The notes beneath the pieces were generated by a model. It did no database searches and had not been told where the DNA came from. It saw only the letters and a program-made list of their open reading frames with translations. The position numbers were made by a program, and so were the translations under genes. From an uncultured Angelakisella sp. (GTDB taxonomy: Bacteria > Bacillota > Clostridia > Oscillospirales > Ruminococcaceae), in the NCBI GenBank assembly GCA_904420255.1, contig CAJFUT010000304.1, positions 1 through 7,332 on the forward strand: 7,332 bases of DNA, read 5' to 3'. Shown here piece after piece: positions 1-4,733 of this stretch. How positions within the stretch are numbered: position 1 is the first letter of the stretch; each line of letters begins with the position of its first letter.

Positions 1-165
1 AACGCGGATTTTTGTTATATTAAAAAGCCGCCGGCTTTCCTCTCCATCGGCCCGGAGCCGGTCCGGGTGACCTTTGTGGCAGCCTGTCACAAGGACAGCT
101 ATCTTTCCGAGGCGGCCCGGGAGCTGATCCGCATCACCAAGCGGGTCTTCTCCAAAGGGGAATAA
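1..165 (+). CDS. C-terminal end of a probable LysR-family transcriptional regulator (5' truncated by window)
   Basis: An open frame runs from base 1 to a TAA at 163-165, giving the last 54 residues of a protein whose start lies outside the window. The visible part reads as a beta-strand (VRVTFVAACHKDSYLSEAAR) followed by a final amphipathic helix (ELIRITKRVF) and a short charged tail. That pattern, a strand, then 'hkdsYLSeAAr', then a helix to the end, is typical of the end of the LysR substrate-binding domain. The DNA-binding domain cannot be seen, so the family call rests on this tail only. Codon use matches the rest of the window, which supports real coding. The gene converges on the minus-strand deacetylase and is separated from it by a strong hairpin. 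Its regulatory target cannot be judged from here. Confidence 0.55.
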   Translation, partial: NADFCYIKKPPAFLSIGPEPVRVTFVAACHKDSYLSEAARELIRITKRVFSKGE

Positions 166-166
166 A

Positions 167-205
167 CAGGGGGAGCCCCCGGTACATACCGGAGGCTCCC
201 GCCTG
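167..205. terminator. Bidirectional terminator between convergent genes
   Basis: A long inverted repeat lies between the two stop codons (163-165 on +, 222-224 on -). GGGAGCC (171-177) pairs with GGCTCCC (194-200). After one C/A mismatch, CCGGTA (179-184) pairs with TACCGG (187-192) around a 2-nt CA centre. CAGG (167-170) and CCTG (202-205) extend the stem past a bulged G201. The U-tract is poor in both directions (ATTCTTC on +, TTTATT on -). The position and stem strength still make a shared terminator the best reading. Confidence 0.65.
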
Positions 206-221
206 GTATTCTTCTGCGCGG

Positions 222-1133
222 CTATCCCTTGGCGGCCTTTTCCAGGATCTCCTGGGCGGTGGTGCCCCAGGGCCGGTTGAACCGGGGGATCCGCTGGAGG
301 CAGGCCGGGTCCCGGGTGAGGCGGAACACCCGCCCCTGGACGTCAAGGGTGGCCCGGAAGCCCAGCTCCTCCAGGACGGGGTAGCTTTCCTCGCTGATGG
401 CGCCGAAGGGGTAGGTGAAGGCGGTGGGGGTCCAGCCGGTCATTTCCGAAAACCGGGCCTGGGCCCTGGAGATGTCCTCCCGGATGGCGGCCTGGTAGGC
501 TTCGGTGGATTCCCCCTTGTTTTTGCCGGCGCCCTTGCGGACCCCCTGGCCGGTGACCTTGTGAAGGTTGTAGCTGTGGTTCTGGAATTCCACCAGCCCG
601 GATTCCATCATTTCGTTGATTTCCTCCCAGGTCATGTGGGTGTAGTTTTCGCTGACCTCGCCGCTTTCGGTATATTTGTCGGTTTCCCCCACGATAATGG
701 AGATCACCGCCTTCATCTCCAGCTCCTCCAGGAGGGGGAAGACGTTGAGGTAGTTGTTGTAGTAGCCGTCGTCAAAGGTGATCATCACCGGCTTTTCCGG
801 CAGTGGGGTGCCGTGGTCCACGTAGTCCAGCAGGTCCTGGATCACCACCGTGTGGTAGCCGTTTTTCTTGAGCCACACAAGGTCCTGGCGGAGGGCCTCC
901 GGGGTGATGACATAGTCCCCCGCCCGGCTCTCCCGGCTGTTGACCCCGTGGTACATCAGCACCGGCAGGTCGATGGGGCGCTGGGCGGCCTCCCCCGTGG
1001 TGATGGCGGCGATGGTTTCCGGGGCCAGGCGGAATTCCACATACCAGGCCCCCCACACCACCCCGGCGGTGACCGCCAGCAGCACCCCCAGGCGCGCAAG
1101 CCTTTTCAGAACAGTGAGCAAAGCCGATCCCAT
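222..1133 (-). CDS. Membrane-anchored CE4 polysaccharide deacetylase
   Basis: This 303-residue protein is predicted to remove N- or O-acetyl groups from a cell-wall glycan outside the membrane. Residues 1-12 are basic, and about 13-33 form a hydrophobic segment (signal anchor). The catalytic NodB/CE4 domain follows. Motif 1 is ITFDDG at 118-123 (base D121, metal ligand D122). Motif 2 is NHSYNLH at 185-191, giving metal-binding histidines H186 and H191 with one extra residue between them compared with the classical HxxxH. Motif 3 is FTYPFG at 239-244. A Lys/Gly-rich stretch (about 197-208) follows motif 2, as I recall from other clostridial members. All key residues are present, so it should be active. 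It is the second gene of an operon, 19 bp after the M23 peptidase. AGAAAGG lies directly against the ATG with no spacer, so the TTG at codon 5 is an alternative start. Substrate (peptidoglycan or another glycan) is not decided by sequence. Confidence 0.9.
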   Translation of the reverse strand: MGSALLTVLKRLARLGVLLAVTAGVVWGAWYVEFRLAPETIAAITTGEAAQRPIDLPVLMYHGVNSRESRAGDYVITPEALRQDLVWLKKNGYHTVVIQDLLDYVDHGTPLPEKPVMITFDDGYYNNYLNVFPLLEELEMKAVISIIVGETDKYTESGEVSENYTHMTWEEINEMMESGLVEFQNHSYNLHKVTGQGVRKGAGKNKGESTEAYQAAIREDISRAQARFSEMTGWTPTAFTYPFGAISEESYPVLEELGFRATLDVQGRVFRLTRDPACLQRIPRFNRPWGTTAQEILEKAAKG

Positions 1134-1152
1134 CCTTTCTGCCGCCCGCGCC

Positions 1153-2163
1153 TCATTCCAGGGGCGTGAGCCGGAATTTCCGCCGGTATTCCCCGGCCTC
1201 CTCCCCGGGCACCACCGTGCTGCGGCGGCGCTCCAGGAGGTTCACCAGCTGGTAGACGTCGATCCAGATTTCGTTATTCCCCTCCTTCTGGCTCTCGTCG
1301 AAGATCAGTTGGAGGCCGAAGTGAAGGTGGGGGACGGTCATGCCGTTGGTGTCCGGGGTGGCGCTGTAGCCGGTCATCCCCACATAGCCGATCACCTGCC
1401 CCGCCTCCACCTCCACCCCCTCGGCGATGCCCTGGGCGAAGGGGTGCCCTTTGCGGAGATGGGCGTAGTAATAGTACCGCAGCCCGTCGTGGGAGCGGAT
1501 GCCGATGCGCCAGCCGCCGTACTGGTTCCAGCCCGCCGCCTCCACCACGCCCCCCTCCACCGCCACCACCGGGGTGCCCACCGGGGCCAGCAGGTCGTTG
1601 CCCAGGTGCTTCCGGCGGTAGCCGTAGGAGCGCCCGTCCCCGAAGTCGTCATAATGGGAGTAGCCGTAGCCCCGGGCGATGGGGCAGAAGGCGGTGAGGC
1701 CGTAGCCCCGGGTCTGGATCATCTTCTCCGGGTCCTGGGGGTCCGGCTCCTCCACCAGGTATTCCCCCCGCAGGTTGCCCAGCACGGCGCCGTAGGCCTC
1801 CAGGTAATAGTCGTAATACTGGGCCGAGCCCTCCCCCAGAATCTCCCTGGGGGATTTCCCCTCCTTCAGGGCCGCGGCGTACTGCCGCAGATGGCTTTCC
1901 CGGTAGAGGGAAAAGTCCCCGCCGTAGCGGGTCCCCAGGCAGGCCAGCAGCTCCACCCAGTCCACCGGCTCCCCCTCCCCGGGGTCCTGATGGGTGGCGA
2001 TGTCCTGGTCCAGGGCGGCGGACATGGCCGAATAGCTGGGGCCGAAGTCCACCCACCGGATGTAGTCCTTTTCCGGGATGGCCCGGGCGCTCACCACCGC
2101 CGCCCCGCCCAGCAGGGCCAGGGCCAGGCAGGCCGCGGCGGCCCGGAATTTCCTTTTTCCCAC
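1153..2163 (-). CDS. Secreted M23 (LytM-type) zinc metallopeptidase
   Basis: This 336-residue protein begins with a basic end and a hydrophobic segment (about 6-25) ending in SARA, which could be a signal peptide cleaved near residue 28 or an anchor. Residues 30-160 form an N-terminal region rich in Tyr/Trp (RWVDF, GGDFSLY, YYDYYLEAY) that I recognise only as a common accompaniment of M23 domains in clostridia. The peptidase domain follows: HLGND at 186-190 (zinc ligands H186 and D190), YYAHL with H235, and PHLHFGL at 278-284 (catalytic H279, zinc ligand H281). The site is complete, so it is probably an active endopeptidase cutting peptide crosslinks in peptidoglycan. It is first in an operon with a CE4 deacetylase, so both enzymes likely remodel the same wall material, possibly during sporulation or division (inference). 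The listed start is GTG at 2163. The Shine-Dalgarno sequence is unusually far from it, so in-frame CTG codons at 2169 or 2175 are possible starts. Confidence 0.88.
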   Translation of the reverse strand: MGKRKFRAAAACLALALLGGAAVVSARAIPEKDYIRWVDFGPSYSAMSAALDQDIATHQDPGEGEPVDWVELLACLGTRYGGDFSLYRESHLRQYAAALKEGKSPREILGEGSAQYYDYYLEAYGAVLGNLRGEYLVEEPDPQDPEKMIQTRGYGLTAFCPIARGYGYSHYDDFGDGRSYGYRRKHLGNDLLAPVGTPVVAVEGGVVEAAGWNQYGGWRIGIRSHDGLRYYYYAHLRKGHPFAQGIAEGVEVEAGQVIGYVGMTGYSATPDTNGMTVPHLHFGLQLIFDESQKEGNNEIWIDVYQLVNLLERRRSTVVPGEEAGEYRRKFRLTPLE

Positions 2164-2176
2164 GCACAGATACAGG

Positions 2177-2227
2177 GCGGAACACCTCCCTCCTCAGGAA
2201 AGCCTATGCGGAATCCTCCCTCCTTAG
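2177..2227 (-). promoter_or_regulatory. Duplicated Shine-Dalgarno-like block upstream of the M23 gene
   Basis: Read on the minus strand, two near-copies of a 20-21 nt block occur 31 bp apart: CTAAGGAGGGAGGATTCCGC (2227-2208) and CTGAGGAGGGAGGTGTTCCGC minus its first base (2196-2177). The nearer copy provides the ribosome binding site of the M23 gene. It lies about 21 nt from the GTG at 2163 but about 9 nt from an in-frame CTG at 2175. The farther copy is not followed by an evident start codon or small open frame. Confidence 0.5.
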
Positions 2228-2229
2228 CA

Positions 2230-2249
2230 CCCCCCGGTGGGCCGGGGGG
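2230..2249. other. GC-only inverted repeat in the leader of the M23 operon
   Basis: CCCCCCGG (2230-2237) pairs perfectly with CCGGGGGG (2242-2249) around a 4-nt loop. It overlaps the beginning of the 64-bp repeat array. On the minus strand it lies just upstream of the farther Shine-Dalgarno-like block. It has no U-tract on either strand (CCATG follows on +, TGCTAAGG on -), so a terminator is not supported. It could be a structured leader element or simply part of the repeat. Confidence 0.4.
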
Positions 2250-2486
2250 CCATGTCCGTGAGCCGGGTTTTGCAAGGCGGAAGGTTGTGCGCCGCTCTCT
2301 GGTGGGCCGGGGGCCATGTCCGTGAGTCGCGCTTTTCGAGCTGCAAGAAGGTGCCCCGCTTTCTGGCGGGCCGGGAGCCGAGTCCGTGAGCCGGGTTTTG
2401 CAAGGCGGAAGGTTGTGCGCCGCTCTCTGGCGGGCCGGTGGCCAAGTCCGTGAGCTGCGATTTGCGGGGTGGGGGACGTATCCCCC
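2236..2486. repeat. Tandem array of about four 64-bp GC-rich repeats
   Basis: Four head-to-tail units start at 2236, 2301, 2365 and 2429 with lengths of 65, 64, 64 and about 58 (the last decays). Each opens with GGYGGGCCGG, followed by a GCC/GTCCGTGAG core (consensus CCRWGTCCGTGAG). Units 1 and 3 share a 49-nt identical stretch (2254-2302 and 2382-2430). Units 2 and 4 diverge after the core. The array thus looks like a doubled AB pair with a period of about 128 bp. The 64-bp period is not a multiple of three, so successive copies fall in different frames. This argues against the minus-strand open frames that cross it being genes. The array fills most of the 445-bp gene-free space between the M23 gene and psuK. 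Function is unknown. Confidence 0.85.
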
Positions 2487-2508
2487 GGCGCTGACAAAAA
2501 GCCGGGGG
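2471..2508. other. Two overlapping, mutually exclusive hairpins
   Basis: GGGGGA (2471-2476) pairs with TCCCCC (2481-2486) around CGTA. The same C-run also begins CCCCCGGC (2482-2489), which pairs perfectly with GCCGGGGG (2501-2508) around an 11-nt loop. Only one can form at a time in a single strand. The pair sits 20-60 bp upstream of the psuK promoter at the decayed end of the repeat array. It would be transcribed only by leftward or read-through transcription. Confidence 0.4.
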
Positions 2509-2529
2509 CGGATTTGTGGAAAAAGCGGC

Positions 2530-2557
2530 TTGTGAATCGGTGGGAAGCTGGTATAAT
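2530..2557 (+). promoter_or_regulatory. Sigma-A promoter of the psuK operon
   Basis: The -35 box TTGTGA (2530-2535), a 16-bp spacer and a consensus -10 TATAAT (2552-2557) preceded by TGG (extended -10) lie in the only AT-rich island of the region. Transcription would start near 2564, giving a leader of about 45 nt before psuK. This is the clearest promoter in the window. Confidence 0.8.
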
Positions 2558-2584
2558 ATAAGCAGATGCTTAATTTGTAAGCAA
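2555..2584 (-). promoter_or_regulatory. Possible divergent promoter toward the M23 operon
   Basis: On the minus strand TTGCTT (2584-2579) is followed after 18 bp by TATATT (2560-2555). The -35 match is weak and the -10 overlaps the psuK -10 on the other strand. No better leftward promoter was seen between here and the M23 start; the rest is extremely GC-rich. If used, the M23 mRNA would have a leader of about 380 nt that includes the whole repeat array. Confidence 0.25.
2567..2583. promoter_or_regulatory. Operator-like dyad at the psuK transcription start
   Basis: TGCTTA (2567-2572) and TAAGCA (2578-2583) form a perfect 6-bp inverted repeat around ATTTG. It lies immediately downstream of the -10, covering the first transcribed bases. 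That is a classical position for a repressor site. A natural candidate for the binding protein is the N-terminal helix-turn-helix of PsuK itself, but this is inference. As RNA the hairpin would be weak. Confidence 0.5.
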
Positions 2585-2608
2585 AAAGCTATGGAAGGGG
2601 GGAGGGCG

Positions 2609-3730
2609 ATGACCGAGCGGGAGCGGCAGATCATGGACCTGCTCCGGCAGGACCCCATGCTCCCCCAGGGGGAGCTGGCCCGGCGGCTGGGGATCACCCG
2701 TTCCTCGGTGGGGGTGCACCTGGCCAATCTGTCCAAAAAGGGCTACATCCTGGGGAAGGGCTACGTCCTGGCGGAGGGCCGGGAAAAATATGTGGTGGGG
2801 ATCGGCGCCGCCAATGTGGACCTGATGGGCCGCAGCCGGGCTCCCCTGGTGATGGAGGACTCCAACCCGGGGTTTATCAGTATGTCGGTGGGGGGCGTGA
2901 CCCACAATATCTGTGAAAACGCCGCCCGGATGGGGGCCCCGGTAAAGCTGATCACCGCCGTGGGGGACGACATCTACGGGGACAGGATCCGGCGGGAATG
3001 CCAGGCCGCCGGCATCGATACCTCCGGCTTTCTGGTTTCCGAGGGGGACAGCTCCTCCATCTACCTCTCCCTCCACGGGGTGGAGGGGGATATGGCGGTG
3101 GCCATGTCGGATATGCGGGTGCTCCAGAAGCTTTCGGTGGATTTCCTGGGGCGGCGCCACGTGGTGATCCGGGGGGCGGGGGCCATTGTCATGGACGCCG
3201 GCCTGCCGGAGGAGGTACTGGAATATGTGGCCGCCACCTACGGCGGCGAGGTGCCGGTCTTTGTGGACCCGGTGAGCACCGCCTACGCCAAAAAGCTCCG
3301 GGGGAGGCTCCGGGGCATCCACACCCTCAAGCCCAACCTGATGGAGGCGGAGATTCTGGCGGAAATGGAGATCCGCACCCGGGAGGACCTGGAGGAGGCG
3401 GCGGGGAAGCTGCTGGCCCAGGGGCTCCAGAGGCTGGTGGTGAGCATGGGGAAGCGGGGCTGCTATTACCGGGACCGGGAGGGCCTGGCCCTGACGGTCC
3501 AGGGGGAGCCGGTGGAAACGGTGGTCAACGCCACCGGCGCCGGGGACGCCTTTATGGGAGGGCTGGTCTACGCCTACCTGCGGGATATGCCCCCGGGGGA
3601 GGCGCTGCCCTTCGCCACCGCCGCCGCCCGGATGGCCATCGCCCACCAGAACACCATCAACCCCAACATCAGCGCGGAAAACGTTTGGGAGGTGGCGCGG
3701 CGGGAAAGGCTGGCCTGCCGCAGTTGCTGA
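2609..3730 (+). CDS. psuK: PfkB-family kinase with N-terminal winged-helix domain, probable pseudouridine kinase
   Basis: Predicted to phosphorylate pseudouridine to pseudouridine 5'-phosphate in the cytoplasm, making the substrate of the adjacent PsuG. The 373-residue protein has two parts. Residues 1-55 are a winged helix-turn-helix (GELARRLGITRSSVGVHLAN at 21-40, then a GKGYVL wing). Residues about 61-365 are a ribokinase/PfkB domain: glycine-rich SVGGVTHNICENAARMG (93-109), VDPVST (219-224), KPNLMEAE (241-248), and the anion-hole/catalytic signature NATGAGDAF (307-315) with base D313. The fused DNA-binding domain is known in some PfkB kinases (E. coli YeiI is of this layout as I recall) and suggests autoregulation. 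Start at ATG 2609 is chosen because a G-rich Shine-Dalgarno (2595-2605) precedes it. The in-frame ATG at 2591 has none. Specificity is inferred from psuG 37 bp downstream; another nucleoside or ribose kinase is possible. Confidence 0.85.
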   Translation: MTERERQIMDLLRQDPMLPQGELARRLGITRSSVGVHLANLSKKGYILGKGYVLAEGREKYVVGIGAANVDLMGRSRAPLVMEDSNPGFISMSVGGVTHNICENAARMGAPVKLITAVGDDIYGDRIRRECQAAGIDTSGFLVSEGDSSSIYLSLHGVEGDMAVAMSDMRVLQKLSVDFLGRRHVVIRGAGAIVMDAGLPEEVLEYVAATYGGEVPVFVDPVSTAYAKKLRGRLRGIHTLKPNLMEAEILAEMEIRTREDLEEAAGKLLAQGLQRLVVSMGKRGCYYRDREGLALTVQGEPVETVVNATGAGDAFMGGLVYAYLRDMPPGEALPFATAAARMAIAHQNTINPNISAENVWEVARRERLACRSC

Positions 3731-3752
3731 AATTGGTCAGGACACCATGAAA

Positions 3753-3758
3753 AAGGAG
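3753..3758 (+). promoter_or_regulatory. Ribosome binding site that sets the psuG start
   Basis: AAGGAG lies 9 nt before the ATG at 3768. The in-frame upstream ATG at 3747 has no comparable site, so 3768 is preferred. Confidence 0.7.
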
Positions 3759-3767
3759 ATGTGGAGC

Positions 3768-4694
3768 ATGAATCGGTATTTGTCTGTGGCGCCGGAGATC
3801 GCCGAAGCCCTGGAGGCGGGAAAGCCGGTGGTGGCCCTGGAGTCCACCATCCTTTCCCACGGGATGCCCTACCCCGAGAACCGGGAGTTCGCCGGGAGGG
3901 TGGAGGAGATCGTCCGGGGGGAGGGGGCCGTCCCCGCCACCACCGCCATCATCGGCGGCAAGCTGAAGGTGGGCCTCACCCCCGATGAGCTGGAGGTGAT
4001 GTGCCGGGCCGAGGGGGTGGGCAAGGTGAGCCGCCGGGACGTCCCGGTCTATCTCGCCGCCGGCAGGACCGGCGCCACCACCGTGGCCACCACCATGATG
4101 CTGGCCCAGATGGCGGGCATCCGGGTCTTTGCCACCGGCGGCATCGGCGGGGTCCACCGGGGAGCGGAAACCACCTTTGACATCTCCGCCGACCTCCAGG
4201 AGCTGGCCCGCACCTCGGTGGCGGTGGTCTGCGCCGGGGCCAAGTCCCTCCTGGATATCCCCAAGACCCTGGAATATCTGGAAACCATGGGGGTGCCGGT
4301 GCTGGGGATGGGCACCGGGGATTTCCCCGCCTTCTACTGCCGGAAGAGCGGCTGCAAGGTGGACTATGCCGTTTCCGGTCCCGAGGAAGCCGCCCGGATC
4401 CTCCACACCAAGTGGGAGCTGGGCCTGGCCGGCGGAGTGGTCATCGGCAACCCTATCCCGGAGGAATACGAGCTGGACTTCGACGAGATGGAGAAGGTCA
4501 TCGGCCGGGCCCTGGAGGCGGCCCGGGAGGAGGGGATCCACGGCAAGGACACCACCCCCTTCCTCCTGGCCCATATCAAGGACTACACCGGCGGGGTGTC
4601 CTTCGCCTCCAACCTTCAGCTGGCCTACAACAACGCCCGGGTGGCCGCCCGGATCGCTGGGGAGCTCTGCCGCCTGGAGCAGGCGGGGGAGTGA
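3768..4694 (+). CDS. psuG: Pseudouridine-5'-phosphate glycosidase
   Basis: PsuG reversibly cleaves the C-C glycosidic bond of pseudouridine 5'-phosphate to uracil and ribose 5-phosphate, using a lysine Schiff base and a divalent metal. The 308-residue protein is full length for the family and highly typical. ALESTILSHGMPYP (23-36) carries E25; GKVSRRD (85-91) carries K86; FATGGIGGVHRGAE (121-134) is the phosphate/ribose loop; FDISADL (137-143) carries D142; and CAGAKSLLDI (155-164) carries K159. With a constant offset of about 7 these match the active-site residues E31, K93, D149 and K166 that I recall for E. coli PsuG. GNPIPEEYE (227-235) and SFASNLQLAYNNARVAA (278-294) are further family hallmarks. 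It lies between the kinase that makes its substrate and a patatin-like gene, with short gaps of 37 and 39 nt that indicate one transcript. Confidence 0.95.
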   Translation: MNRYLSVAPEIAEALEAGKPVVALESTILSHGMPYPENREFAGRVEEIVRGEGAVPATTAIIGGKLKVGLTPDELEVMCRAEGVGKVSRRDVPVYLAAGRTGATTVATTMMLAQMAGIRVFATGGIGGVHRGAETTFDISADLQELARTSVAVVCAGAKSLLDIPKTLEYLETMGVPVLGMGTGDFPAFYCRKSGCKVDYAVSGPEEAARILHTKWELGLAGGVVIGNPIPEEYELDFDEMEKVIGRALEAAREEGIHGKDTTPFLLAHIKDYTGGVSFASNLQLAYNNARVAARIAGELCRLEQAGE

Positions 4695-4720
4695 CCGGAC
4701 AAAACCCTCTGGAACAGGGA

Positions 4721-4726
4721 AAGGAG
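4721..4726 (+). promoter_or_regulatory. Ribosome binding site for the TTG start of the patatin gene
   Basis: AAGGAG lies 7 nt before the TTG at 4734. It supports this start because the nucleotide-loop-like GGGGSRG motif begins only 12 codons in, so a later ATG (codon 29) would remove the oxyanion hole. Confidence 0.7.
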
Positions 4727-4733
4727 TGGCCTT

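Noticed and set aside
940..2325. 461-codon + strand open frame opposite the M23 and deacetylase genes
   Set aside because: The M23 peptidase (whole) and the start of the deacetylase on the other strand have complete catalytic motifs; the + product is compositionally biased with no recognisable domain.
2236..2486. CRISPR array
   Set aside because: Units are contiguous with no unique spacers between short identical repeats, and no cas genes are present.
2516..2608. N-terminal extension of PsuK from an upstream start
   Set aside because: The extension would begin upstream of the -10 box at 2552-2557, so it would not be transcribed from the evident promoter, and it would sit ahead of a normal winged-helix N-terminus.
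2561..2608. Riboswitch in the psuK leader
   Set aside because: The leader after the predicted start is only about 45 nt, too short for a known riboswitch fold; the dyad is better read as a DNA site.
2204..2736. Minus-strand open frames across the repeat array (products with repeated AQPSALQNPAHG-like peptides)
   Set aside because: The same DNA unit appears in different reading frames within them because the period is 64 bp. No ribosome binding site is evident, and one frame runs through the psuK promoter and start.
3747..3767. Earlier ATG for psuG (7 extra residues)
   Set aside because: No ribosome binding site precedes it, whereas AAGGAG sits 9 nt before the ATG at 3768.
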